64,000 bases of DNA. Source: Thermodesulfobacteriota bacterium. GTDB lineage: Bacteria; Desulfobacterota; Syntrophorhabdia; Syntrophorhabdales; JANXAF01. Of this stretch, positions 1 to 8,624 are shown piece by piece (within the stretch, counting starts at the first letter, position 1; the number at the start of each line of letters is the position of its first letter). A program made the position numbers and the translations under genes. The DNA lies in contig JANXAF010000004.1 of the NCBI GenBank assembly GCA_025062045.1, positions 62,001-126,000 on the forward strand. Reading direction: 5' to 3'. Below the pieces are notes generated by a model. That model saw only the letters and a list, made by a program, of their open reading frames with translations, was not told where the DNA came from and did no database searches.

Positions 1-1444
1 TGAAAGAAGCCTTATCTTCATGGCTGATGGCTACGCAAGGGCATCAAAAAAAACGGCAATTGTCGTGCTTACCCCCGGTCCGGGTCTTTGCAATTCCGTT
101 CTTGGCTGTTTTGAGGCTTTCTCCTCCCAGGTTCCGATCCTTCTTATTCACATGGACACCGACAGAGTCGAGAAAGAAATTGGTGTACTTCATGAGTTAA
201 AAGAGCCCGAAAGAATCTTCGAAGGGATAACAAAGAAAATTATTCGGGTAACCGAGCCAGTAAAACTCTTTTCCTCCCTTGAAAATGCGTTCAAAGAGAC
301 CAAAAGAGGAAGATGGGGACCCGTTTTGGTTTCCATACCTTTTGTTTTACTCGAGAAAGATATTAAGTGCGATTTTCAAGAAGAAGAGACGGAAGAGAAA
401 GGAGAGGGTCCTGGGGAATTCTGTAGTAAGTTCAAAGAGCTTATGAAAGAGAAAAAAAGGCCTTTAATAATTGCAGGTTCGAACGTAATGATAGAGGCCG
501 CAAAAGAAACTTTCGACAGAATATGTATGGAAGGCCGCATCCCTTTACTTACCACAACAGGGGGCAAAGGGGTTGTGGATGAGCGAAAGCCCTATGCATT
601 TGGGAATGTCATGCAAAGGGGTTTAGTAAGACGGATGCTGGAAGAAGCAGATATCGTGATAGCCGTAGGGACAAGGCTTAGGGAGCAAGACACGAAAAGG
701 AGGGGAATAAAATTCCGAAACCTTGTCCAGTTAGATGTGGATGGGGCATGGTTCAATAAAAACTTTAAGGCAGCCCTCACCTTTATTGGAGAACCAGAGA
801 CGTTACTCGATGTGTTAAGCGAGGTCCTTTCTGGCATAAAATCTGATTGGCGAATCGATGAACTAAAAAAAACGTACAGGGAGGAAATTGAAAAGAAAAG
901 GGAAAATCTGGGATTTAGGGTCATAGAAACTATAAGAAAAGCCATCCCGCCAGAAACAATCACAGTTTGGGACTTAAGCATGCTTTCTTACTGGGCAGAA
1001 TACTGTTTTCCGGTCTATGAGCAGAGAACCTTCTTGATTTCCAGAGGTTCGTCGACAATATTTTACGGCTTGCCTGCCGCAATTGGAGCTAAGCTCGCAG
1101 TCCCAGAAAGGCCATGCCTTTCCGTCTCTGGCGATGGTGGAATACTTCCGTCCATAGCAGAACTTTCCACGTTAACAAAGTACAGAGTTCCTGTAATTGT
1201 TCTAATCTATAACAACTTAAGCTTTGGAATTTTAGAACGGATGATGGAAAAAAGGTACGGGTTTAAAGGATCGATGGACCTTGAAAATCCGGATTTTTTA
1301 AAAATTGCGGAGGCTTTCGGGTTAAAAGGGGCCAGAGCTAAAACTGAAGAGGAGATTCTAAATATCCTAAGAAAAGTGAACTGGGATGAGCCACTTGTTA
1401 TTGAGGTTTCCATGCCCGGCTTTGCTCTGCCTTGGGAATTCTAG
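1..1444 (+). CDS. Thiamine-diphosphate enzyme, acetolactate synthase family (5' end outside window)
   Basis: The reading frame is already open at base 2. The first full codon (GAA, 2-4) gives the Glu of the motif E-x-x-x-x-F-MADGYAR, which in this family is the catalytic Glu that activates ThDP, so about 45-50 N-terminal residues lie before the window. The order is the usual one: a PYR domain remnant, a central NAD/FAD-fold domain (visible around LIIAGSNV and IVIAVGTRLRE), and a C-terminal PP domain with the diphosphate motif GDGG...YNN. Homologues make acetolactate or decarboxylate 2-oxo acids; the substrate cannot be told. It is the first visible gene of a same-strand run into nadE (24-bp gap). 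It could be a biosynthetic IlvB or a catabolic benzoylformate- or oxalyl-type enzyme; no IlvN partner follows. Confidence 0.85.
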   Translation, partial: ERSLIFMADGYARASKKTAIVVLTPGPGLCNSVLGCFEAFSSQVPILLIHMDTDRVEKEIGVLHELKEPERIFEGITKKIIRVTEPVKLFSSLENAFKETKRGRWGPVLVSIPFVLLEKDIKCDFQEEETEEKGEGPGEFCSKFKELMKEKKRPLIIAGSNVMIEAAKETFDRICMEGRIPLLTTTGGKGVVDERKPYAFGNVMQRGLVRRMLEEADIVIAVGTRLREQDTKRRGIKFRNLVQLDVDGAWFNKNFKAALTFIGEPETLLDVLSEVLSGIKSDWRIDELKKTYREEIEKKRENLGFRVIETIRKAIPPETITVWDLSMLSYWAEYCFPVYEQRTFLISRGSSTIFYGLPAAIGAKLAVPERPCLSVSGDGGILPSIAELSTLTKYRVPVIVLIYNNLSFGILERMMEKRYGFKGSMDLENPDFLKIAEAFGLKGARAKTEEEILNILRKVNWDEPLVIEVSMPGFALPWEF

Positions 1445-1468
1445 GCTTGTTGCACATTATCACTTGTT

Positions 1469-3139
1469 ATGTTAAAAAAAACCATGCCAGTCCTAAGGGT
1501 TGCTATTGCCCAGATAAATTCAAAGGTGGGCGATATCTTGGGCAATGCGCAAAAGATCGCTTCTTTTATTGAGAAATCTAAAGACTTTGGAGCAGATCTC
1601 GTTATATTTCCCGAGTTTTCCGTAACAGGTTCCCCTGCTTACGATCTATTCACCTGCAAGAGTTTTGTAAAAGAAGCGGAAAAAGGCATAGAATATCTTT
1701 TGCCACACACAAATGGTATAGTTGCGGTAATTCCATCCGTCAGGCTTTTTGGAGACTCGCTATTTAATTCAGCCTATATCATTTCAAAAGGGGGCGTTCT
1801 TAAATCTTACGAGAAAAGGCGAATAAAAAGGCTTACCCATCTCGATGAGACCAGATACTTTCATCCGGGTGATAGGCCATGTGTCGTAAGTGTTGGTGGC
1901 GTACAACTAGAGATTCTTATGGGAGAAGAGTTTACGGATTACGAAAAGCGAAAGGATACACCCTTGATTTTGGTTTTGGATTCCTCGATCTATAGGGTCG
2001 GAGAGATAGACAAGAAAAGAGAGGCCCTAAAGAAATCATTTCCCGATCTTCATTTTTGTTACGTGAACCTTGTGGGTGGACAGGATGAGTGGATTTTTTA
2101 CGGTGGAAGCTTTGTAGGTTACGGTGAAAGAATCCTATCTGAAGCAAAGACTTTTGAAGAGGACTTAATCTTTTTTGACTTCGAACTTAGAGGAGAAGTT
2201 TCGCTTTTTGAGGAGAAAGTTTCTAAAAAGGATTATGAAAAACCTATAGTACCGTTACGTGGAAGCCCTCCAAAGGATGTTCTTGAAGAAGAGATACTGA
2301 AAGCACTTATTCTTGCAACGAAGGACTATGCCCATAAAAACGGGTTTCAGACTGCCTGCCTCGGTATAAGCGGGGGGATCGATTCTGCCCTCACCGCGTA
2401 TATAGCCTCTCGGGCATTGGGTTCTCAGAACGTAACTGGTCTTTTTATGCCGAGCCGTTATACGGCTAAAGAAAGTTATGAAGATGCAAAACAACTTGCC
2501 CGTAACCTCCAAATAGAGCTTTTGGAAGTACCAATAGATGGTTTAATTGAATCCTATTTCAATCTTCTAAAGGGAATACTAGTTGAAGAATTGAGAGAGG
2601 TTACAGTAGAAAACATACAGGCAAGAATAAGGGCTAACCTACTTATGGCCTTTTCAAACAACAAAGGAGCGCTTGTCCTTACGACTTCGAATAAATCCGA
2701 ACTTGCAACGGGCTATTTTACTCTTTACGGAGATTCCGCCGGGGGTTTCGCGGTCTTAAAGGACGTGCCTAAAACTTTAATTTACAGGCTATGCGAATAC
2801 GTAAACAAAAAAGAAGGGCGTTTCATCATTCCAAAAAGGGTGCTTGAAAAGGAACCGAGTGCTGAGCTTAAGTTTAATCAGAAAGACACAGATGAGCTAC
2901 CTCCCTATCATGTCCTCGATTCATTAATCGAAGAGTACATCGAAGGAAAAATGGGTGGTTTGGAAGTTGAGAACAAGCCTCTGCTTGAGACTGTAAAGGA
3001 GACTCTCATGAGGTTCTTTAAGAACGAATACAAAAGGAGGCAAGCACCGTGCGGTCCCACAATTTCTTTAAGGTCTCTGGGAAGAGACTCTGATTTCCCC
3101 ATCACGAATCTTTGGAGGTATCGGGAATGGAGCTTGTAA
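1469..3139 (+). CDS. nadE: NAD+ synthetase with N-terminal nitrilase-like domain lacking the catalytic Cys
   Basis: Makes NAD+ from deamido-NAD+, ATP and a nitrogen donor. Residues 1 to about 260 form the carbon-nitrogen hydrolase domain that normally frees ammonia from glutamine. The rest is the synthetase, with the P-loop GISGGIDSA near residue 302 and the conserved TTSNKSE segment. In the glutaminase half, Glu49 (FPEFS) and Lys116 (YEKRR) of the Glu-Lys-Cys triad are present, but the nucleophile position, usually ICED, reads MGEE with Gly152. The later YVNLVGGQDE motif is kept. The protein should therefore use free ammonia. The start is uncertain (ATG 1469 or 1484); neither has a good ribosome site. 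The 3' end overlaps the next gene by 13 bp. Confidence 0.9.
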   Translation: MLKKTMPVLRVAIAQINSKVGDILGNAQKIASFIEKSKDFGADLVIFPEFSVTGSPAYDLFTCKSFVKEAEKGIEYLLPHTNGIVAVIPSVRLFGDSLFNSAYIISKGGVLKSYEKRRIKRLTHLDETRYFHPGDRPCVVSVGGVQLEILMGEEFTDYEKRKDTPLILVLDSSIYRVGEIDKKREALKKSFPDLHFCYVNLVGGQDEWIFYGGSFVGYGERILSEAKTFEEDLIFFDFELRGEVSLFEEKVSKKDYEKPIVPLRGSPPKDVLEEEILKALILATKDYAHKNGFQTACLGISGGIDSALTAYIASRALGSQNVTGLFMPSRYTAKESYEDAKQLARNLQIELLEVPIDGLIESYFNLLKGILVEELREVTVENIQARIRANLLMAFSNNKGALVLTTSNKSELATGYFTLYGDSAGGFAVLKDVPKTLIYRLCEYVNKKEGRFIIPKRVLEKEPSAELKFNQKDTDELPPYHVLDSLIEEYIEGKMGGLEVENKPLLETVKETLMRFFKNEYKRRQAPCGPTISLRSLGRDSDFPITNLWRYREWSL

Positions 3140-3885
3140 AAGAATCGTTAGAGGAAGGGGTTTATACAATTATTCTTAATAGGCCCGACAAAAGGAATGC
3201 CCTAAATAGCGACCTTTTAAAATCCTTAAAGAAATCTGTCTATAACGCGGAAAAGACAGATTCATCTATCGTAGTTCTTAGAGGTTCGGGAAATTTCTTT
3301 TCCGCGGGAGGGGACATAAAGGAGTTTGTGGATGCCCATGATTCGAAAGCCCGCATTGACGGAATGGCTATGATATTAAACGAAATCATAAAAAAGATCA
3401 GAACTATGCCAAAGATATGGATTTCAGTAATCGAAGGAGGGATAGTAGGAGCCGGAATAGGTCTTGCTCTTGCTTGCGATTTAACGATAGCATCAAAAAG
3501 CTCTTACCTCAATTTGGGTTACAGGAGGATAGGCTTAACCCCGGATGGGGGCGTAACTATATTTCTATCAAGGATACTGGGACTAAAAAGGACGAACGAA
3601 CTCTATCTTTTGTCTGAAAATATACCCATTGAGAAGGCGTACGACATGGGTCTTATAAACTTTGTCGTAGAGGATAGAGATTTAGATTCGGTTCTCCAAA
3701 AATTAATAGCCGATCTCAAAGCCTTGCCCCTACACGTTTTAGGCCCGTATAAAGAGCTCATAAACGCGAGCATATTCCCGGATCTTTCGACTCTTCTTGA
3801 GAAAGAGAGGTATTTTGTTTCCGAAATGGCAGACGAACCATCATTCAAAGAGACGATCAAAAAATTCCTCACCAAAAAAGGATAA
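3127..3885 (+). CDS. Enoyl-CoA hydratase/isomerase family protein (isomerase-like active site)
   Basis: Crotonase-fold protein of 252 aa. The start ATG at 3127 is chosen because GGAGG (3114-3118) lies 8 bp ahead; it sits inside the nadE 3' end. The oxyanion-hole segments AGGDIKEF and GGIVGAGIG are clear. By alignment from memory with rat enoyl-CoA hydratase, the position of Glu144 is Tyr while the Glu164 position (NELYLL) is kept, and the PDGG loop resembles PaaG-type isomerases whose Asp acts as base. A double-bond isomerase is thus likelier than a hydratase. The substrate is unknown. The gene ends 3 bp before hypA, so it is probably co-transcribed with the hydrogenase maturation genes without an obvious functional link. 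Confidence 0.8.
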   Translation: MELVKESLEEGVYTIILNRPDKRNALNSDLLKSLKKSVYNAEKTDSSIVVLRGSGNFFSAGGDIKEFVDAHDSKARIDGMAMILNEIIKKIRTMPKIWISVIEGGIVGAGIGLALACDLTIASKSSYLNLGYRRIGLTPDGGVTIFLSRILGLKRTNELYLLSENIPIEKAYDMGLINFVVEDRDLDSVLQKLIADLKALPLHVLGPYKELINASIFPDLSTLLEKERYFVSEMADEPSFKETIKKFLTKKG

Positions 3886-3888
3886 GCG

Positions 3889-4305
3889 ATGCATGAGTGG
3901 GCAGTTGCGGAATCGATTGTCCTTACGGTCCTCAAAGAGGCTGAAAAAAATGGAATGAGATTCCTTGACCGGATAGTCTTGCGGATCGGCGAGCTCCAAA
4001 GGATGGAAAAGGATATTTTGTGCTTCGCCATGGAGAGCATCTTTAGGCATTACGGATACGAACTTTCCGAAAAGAACTTCGACATATTAGAAGAACCCGC
4101 CTTTTTTAAGTGCCATGTCTGTGAGACGGAATGGCCATATGTGGAGGTACTAAGATCAATGGGTGAAGAGGAAAAGGAATTTATCCACTTCATACCTGAG
4201 GTGGCTCACGGGTTCATAAAATGTCCATCCTGCGGAAGCTCAGATTTTGAACTTGAAAGAGGAAGGGGTGTAGTTATCGAGTCTATAAGCGGGAGAATAT
4301 GCTAG
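3889..4305 (+). CDS. hypA: Hydrogenase nickel incorporation protein HypA (archaeal-type spacing)
   Basis: Nickel metallochaperone that helps load Ni into the large subunit of [NiFe] hydrogenases. It begins with the obligatory Met-His-Glu, where His2 and the N-terminus bind Ni. The zinc site is C75-x-x-C78 and C112-x-x-C115. The 33-residue stretch between the two pairs is much longer than in E. coli HypA and, as I recall it, matches the Thermococcus kodakarensis protein (Cys73/76/110/113). The stop overlaps the next gene by 7 bp. That partner is an Mrp/MinD-type ATPase and not the GTPase HypB, which is the archaeal arrangement. Confidence 0.95.
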   Translation: MHEWAVAESIVLTVLKEAEKNGMRFLDRIVLRIGELQRMEKDILCFAMESIFRHYGYELSEKNFDILEEPAFFKCHVCETEWPYVEVLRSMGEEEKEFIHFIPEVAHGFIKCPSCGSSDFELERGRGVVIESISGRIC

Positions 4306-5033
4306 ATCCAAGACTGTCAGTGATTGAAAAGAGACTTTCAAATATAGGTGAGATAATAGCTATCTCCGGTGGAAAAGGGGGGGTAGGAAAGACCACAGTG
4401 GCCTGCCTTCTTGCACTTTTTCTTTCCAAGAGAGAAAAAAGGGTAGGACTATTCGACATGGACTTTTACGGACCATCCACACACGTTATCCTGGGAATTG
4501 ATGACGTCCATGTTGAAGAGGATAGGGGGATCATTCCTCCTCAATGGAATGGGATTTCATACATGTGTATCTCTTTATTTACCAAAGGGAACCCTCTTCC
4601 TATGCGGGGAAAAGATTTATCTAACGCAATATTGGAGTTCCTTTCCACTACGATCTGGAAAAAGCTCGATTATCTGATCCTTGATTTACCTCCAGGAACA
4701 GGCGAAGTTACGCTCGAAGTTTTAAGGTTTTTAAAAAAGGCCAGGTTTTTGCTCACAACAACTCCTTCGAAAGTGGCAAAAGAGGTACTGAAAAAAGAGA
4801 TAGCCATTCTTAAAGGAAGGGGAATCGAAATAATAGGAGTTATTGAGAACCAAAAAATAGATAAAGAATCACAGGATCTCTGTTTTTTAGACCATGTTCC
4901 TATCCTGGGAACCCTTCCTTTCGACGAAAATTTTGAGAAAGCCTTGGGTTCGGTGGATAAGATTCTTGCCACCGATCTTTATGCCAGAGCGGAAAAGCTC
5001 TTCCAAGATATTTTTTTTAGCGATGGCCGGTAG
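4299..5033 (+). CDS. Mrp/MinD-type ATPase in the HypB position (ATPase-type HypB)
   Basis: A 244-aa SIMIBI-class P-loop ATPase with the deviant Walker A motif GGKGGVGKTT (residues 24-33), a switch I-like Asp (FDMDFYGPS) and a Walker B/switch II segment (LILDLPPGTGE). Generic family members are Mrp/ApbC iron-sulfur carriers. Placement exactly between hypA and hypF, with overlaps on both sides (7 and 11 bp), and absence of any GTPase HypB in the cluster argue that it is the ATPase-type HypB that binds HypA in Thermococcus and drives Ni transfer. The conserved C-terminal CxxC of Mrp iron-sulfur carriers is not seen. Function in nickel insertion is inferred from context; an Fe-S carrier role is the alternative. 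Confidence 0.8.
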   Translation: MLDPRLSVIEKRLSNIGEIIAISGGKGGVGKTTVACLLALFLSKREKRVGLFDMDFYGPSTHVILGIDDVHVEEDRGIIPPQWNGISYMCISLFTKGNPLPMRGKDLSNAILEFLSTTIWKKLDYLILDLPPGTGEVTLEVLRFLKKARFLLTTTPSKVAKEVLKKEIAILKGRGIEIIGVIENQKIDKESQDLCFLDHVPILGTLPFDENFEKALGSVDKILATDLYARAEKLFQDIFFSDGR

Positions 5034-7356
5034 CTCGGAAGCTATACGGTATCTTATAAAAGTTCATGGGACAGTCCAGGGAGTCGGATTCAGACCTTAC
5101 GTTTACCAGCATGCGAGGGAGTTCAATCTAACGGGGAAAGTCTTCAATTCCAGTGAAGGCGTTGTGATAGATGTGGAGGGTAAAAAAGAAAAACTTTTTC
5201 GTTTTTTGGAACTTCTGCGAAAAAACCCCCCTCCTTTGGCAAAAATTGAAAATATAGAGTTTGAGGAGCTGCCAGTATGTAACTACACTTCATTCGTCAT
5301 AGTTGAAAGTGAAAAAGACAAAGAAAGGAAGGCCCTTATTCCTCCAGATGTGGCAACATGTAATGATTGCAAAACCGATATTCTGAACCCCAAAGACAGA
5401 AGGTACATGTATCCTTTTACGAATTGCACAAACTGCGGTCCGAGGTTTACGATAGTCTATTCGATTCCCTATGATAGAGACAAAACATCGATGAAAAAAT
5501 TCGTCATGTGTTCGGATTGCGAAAGGGAGTATCACGACCCTAAAGATCGGAGGTTTCACGCTCAACCGACATGCTGTCCAAGGTGTGGTCCAAAAGTATG
5601 GGTTGCGAATAGAGAAGGAATTAAAGTTGCCGATGAGAATAACTGGTTACAATTCGTTTGGGAGAAATTACAGGAGGGAAAAATAATTGCGTTAAAAAGC
5701 CTTGGCGGTTTCCATCTTGCATGCGATGCAAAAAACGAAGACGTAGTACAAGAGTTGAGATTAAGAAAGAGAAGGCCAAAAAAACCTTTCGCGGTCATGT
5801 GTAAAGACAAAGAGACTGTAAAAAAGTATTGCCTTCTCTCGGAAGAGGAGGAAAGACTTCTTACATCTTGTCACGCTCCGATTGTCGTTCTAAAAAGGAG
5901 AATAGATTGTGATCTTCCGGATATTCTTGCCCCTGGTATTAAGACCCTCGGTGTAATGCTCCCTTACACGCCTCTCCACATATTGCTTTTTTTAGGTCCA
6001 TTCGAAGTACTTGTTATGACAAGTGGAAATGTCTCGGAACTCCCAATCGTCATAAGTAATGAGGAGGCAGTGACAAAGCTTGGAAAGATATGCGATTTTT
6101 TTGTCTTTCACGAAAGGGATATAGTTAACCGGTGTGATGATTCAGTCGTCAAATTAGTAGACAATAATGTCCAGTTTTTCAGGCTCTCTAGAGGATATGT
6201 CCCAGAACCGATAACCCTTCCCTTTGTGGCACCAAAAGTAACTGTGGGAATAGGTGGAGAAATGAAGAATAATATTTGTATCATAAAAAACGATAAAGCT
6301 TTTATGAGCCAATACGTGGGCGAAATAGACACAGAGGAGGGCCGGGAAAATCTCCTAAACTGTTTTAGGAACCTATGTAGACTTTTAGACGTTTCACCTA
6401 AAGCGATAGCCTTTGACCTTCACCCGAATTACCTTTCTAGTTCTTTTGCCAAATCCTTGCCTGCCGAGATTCATTTTGGATGCCAACACCACCACGCCCA
6501 TATGGTGAGCTGTATGGCAGAAAACTGTTTAGATGAAAAAGAAGTGATAGGTGTTGTACTTGATGGAACAGGTTACGGAACTGATGGAAACCTTTGGGGC
6601 TTTGAGATCCTTCTTGGGAACTACAGAACTTACGAAAGACTTTTTCATCTTGCATACTGTCCACTACCTGGAGGCGAAATAGCAATTCGGGAACCTTGGA
6701 GAATGGCCATAAGCTATCTCTATTCTTTTTTGGGGGAAGAGGGACTATACTGGGCTGAAAAGATTTTTGGAAAGGAAAGGACCGCGCTTATAGTTGAGGT
6801 CTTAAAAAAGGGGTTCAACAATCCTTTATCCTCAGGATGTGGGAGACTTTTTGATGCGGTATCAGCTATGGTCGGTTTATGCGAAAAAACGAGTTATGAG
6901 GGACAGGCTGCGATCGAACTTGCCGAACTTGTGCAAACCTTTGAGGGTGATGAAATGGAAGATCGGTACGATTTTGAGATAGTAAATGGGGTTATTTATC
7001 CGGATAAGGTGATCTTGGGGGTCGTTCGCGAAAGGGTCTCTGGTCGATCTGCCGAGTTTATATCCCATAAGTTCCATAACACCGTAGTTGAGATTATAAA
7101 GGAATGTGTGAAAATGGCTAGCGCTCAAAGAAACGTAAAAAGGGTTGTGCTTAGCGGGGGCACGTTTCACAATGACTTTATTCTAAAGAAGACAAAAAGA
7201 ATTTTAAAAGATTTGGGGTTAGAAGTGTACTTCCACACAAAAGTTCCCCCAAATGACGGAGGAATAGCCTTGGGTCAGGCTGCTATACTTGCCGCAAAAA
7301 TAAAGGAGGGTGAGGATGTGCCTGGGAATTCCTGCTTTGGTCTTAGATGTGAATGA
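5023..7356 (+). CDS. hypF: Carbamoyltransferase HypF
   Basis: Makes the thiocarboxamide on HypE that becomes the CN- ligands of the hydrogenase active-site iron. The start ATG 5023 (777 aa) overlaps the ATPase gene by 11 bp; longer in-frame starts would add about 43 residues of non-homologous sequence. Domains in order: acylphosphatase (residues about 8-95, with GTVQGVGFR), two zinc-finger units (about 110-195: CNDC, CTNCG, CSDC, CPRCG), a YrdC-like domain (about 200-385), and a Kae1-like domain whose metal-binding segment includes HHHAH near residue 490. Length fits the family. It is co-transcribed with the rest of the hyp set. Confidence 0.96.
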   Translation: MAGSSEAIRYLIKVHGTVQGVGFRPYVYQHAREFNLTGKVFNSSEGVVIDVEGKKEKLFRFLELLRKNPPPLAKIENIEFEELPVCNYTSFVIVESEKDKERKALIPPDVATCNDCKTDILNPKDRRYMYPFTNCTNCGPRFTIVYSIPYDRDKTSMKKFVMCSDCEREYHDPKDRRFHAQPTCCPRCGPKVWVANREGIKVADENNWLQFVWEKLQEGKIIALKSLGGFHLACDAKNEDVVQELRLRKRRPKKPFAVMCKDKETVKKYCLLSEEEERLLTSCHAPIVVLKRRIDCDLPDILAPGIKTLGVMLPYTPLHILLFLGPFEVLVMTSGNVSELPIVISNEEAVTKLGKICDFFVFHERDIVNRCDDSVVKLVDNNVQFFRLSRGYVPEPITLPFVAPKVTVGIGGEMKNNICIIKNDKAFMSQYVGEIDTEEGRENLLNCFRNLCRLLDVSPKAIAFDLHPNYLSSSFAKSLPAEIHFGCQHHHAHMVSCMAENCLDEKEVIGVVLDGTGYGTDGNLWGFEILLGNYRTYERLFHLAYCPLPGGEIAIREPWRMAISYLYSFLGEEGLYWAEKIFGKERTALIVEVLKKGFNNPLSSGCGRLFDAVSAMVGLCEKTSYEGQAAIELAELVQTFEGDEMEDRYDFEIVNGVIYPDKVILGVVRERVSGRSAEFISHKFHNTVVEIIKECVKMASAQRNVKRVVLSGGTFHNDFILKKTKRILKDLGLEVYFHTKVPPNDGGIALGQAAILAAKIKEGEDVPGNSCFGLRCE

Positions 7357-7546
7357 GGATGAAAATTGGGCACTTGTAGATTCTAACGGAGCGGTCTTCA
7401 AAGTCCATCTCCACATCCTGGATGAGGAAGTAAAAAAGGGTGATTACGTGATGGTCCACGCGGGGTTTGCAATAGGAAAGATAGAAAAGGAAGATGCAAA
7501 GATGCGATTGGAGATGCTAAGGGAGATAATCTACTATGGTCGATGA
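7316..7546 (+). CDS. hypC: Hydrogenase assembly chaperone HypC/HupF
   Basis: Small chaperone (76 aa) that holds the Fe(CN)2CO unit with HypD and delivers it to the hydrogenase large subunit. The start ATG at 7316 is fixed by the strong site AGGAGGG (7304-7310) and by the family signature MCLGIP, in which Cys2 binds iron after Met1 is removed; a GTG at 7310 would bury this Cys. The gene overlaps hypF by 41 bp and hypD by 11 bp, so translation is probably coupled. Confidence 0.95.
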   Translation: MCLGIPALVLDVNEDENWALVDSNGAVFKVHLHILDEEVKKGDYVMVHAGFAIGKIEKEDAKMRLEMLREIIYYGR

Positions 7547-8621
7547 ATGGGTAAAAGATCTAATCGATGAAGTTTTGTCTTTAAGTAGAAGTCTTAAAGA
7601 AAAACTTGGGCGAAGAATAAAGATCATGGAAGTATGCGGTACGCATACGATGGTTATCTCGAAAAGCGGAATAAGATCCCTCTTTTCTGAAACGGTAGAA
7701 CTTATAAGTGGTCCTGGTTGTCCAGTTTGTGTCACGGACCAGATGGACATTGACAAAATAATCCTTTATGCTCAGATGGACAATATAACCCTTTGTACGT
7801 TTGGTGATATGATTAAGGTTCCAGGCTCTCTATCTTCGCTTGAGAAAGAAAGAGCCAAGGGCGCTCGAATTGAAGTCTTTTATTCTCCTAGTGATGCCTT
7901 AAATTATGCCAAGGACCACCCAGACGAAGAGATCGTATTTGTGGGAATAGGCTTTGAGACCACAATTCCCCTTCTTGCGCATTGTATCCTTGAGGCAAAA
8001 AGGCAAAGACTACAGAATTTTTCTTTATTTTCGCTACACAAGTGCCTTCCTCCTGCGATGAAGGCGCTTCTTGATGATCCAGAGATTTCGCTGGACGGAC
8101 TTATCCTTCCAGGTCACGTTTGCACAATCACAGGGTCGAGGGCGTTCGAATTCATAGCCGACGATTATAGAATACCCTGCTGTGTTTCTGGTTTTGAGCC
8201 TACAGATGTCATTGAGGCGATAGGCATCATTTTAGCTCACATAAAAAGAGAAGAAGCTAAAGTTGAGATAGGGTACAAAAGACTCGTTAAACCTGAGGGT
8301 AACTTAACTGCAAAGCGAGCTATTTATACGGTATTTGAGCCTTCGGATGCGCGTTGGAGAGGGTTTGGGGAGATCCCGGGAAGCGGTTTGAAGATAAAAG
8401 AAGAGTATAGGGATTTCGATGCGGAGGCTAAATTTCCGCTACCGGAGGTGGAATCAGTCCCGGAGAGAAAAGGTTGTATATGCGGGGATATAGTCAAAGG
8501 GAAAAAGATACCCACCGATTGTAGTCTCTTTTCAAAAGTCTGTAATCCTAAAGAGCCATTTGGCCCCTGTATGGTTTCTCAAGAGGGAGCCTGTGCAGCC
8601 TATTACAACTATGGGGGATAG
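7536..8621 (+). CDS. hypD: Hydrogenase formation protein HypD
   Basis: Iron-sulfur scaffold on which the Fe(CN)2CO moiety of [NiFe] hydrogenase is built. Signature motifs are present: CGTHT with Cys34, and GPGCPVC with Cys62 and Cys65, the iron-binding and redox Cys residues. The C-terminal cluster of Cys residues (CICGD, TDC, KVC, GPC) that ligates the [4Fe-4S] centre is complete. At 361 aa it has the usual length. It starts inside hypC and ends 3 bp before hypE. Confidence 0.96.
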   Translation: MVDEWVKDLIDEVLSLSRSLKEKLGRRIKIMEVCGTHTMVISKSGIRSLFSETVELISGPGCPVCVTDQMDIDKIILYAQMDNITLCTFGDMIKVPGSLSSLEKERAKGARIEVFYSPSDALNYAKDHPDEEIVFVGIGFETTIPLLAHCILEAKRQRLQNFSLFSLHKCLPPAMKALLDDPEISLDGLILPGHVCTITGSRAFEFIADDYRIPCCVSGFEPTDVIEAIGIILAHIKREEAKVEIGYKRLVKPEGNLTAKRAIYTVFEPSDARWRGFGEIPGSGLKIKEEYRDFDAEAKFPLPEVESVPERKGCICGDIVKGKKIPTDCSLFSKVCNPKEPFGPCMVSQEGACAAYYNYGG

Positions 8622-8624
8622 CCA

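Noticed and set aside
4894-5022. A 43-residue N-terminal extension of HypF in the same frame.
   Set aside because: It is the third frame of the ATPase gene, and HypF homology starts after ATG 5023.
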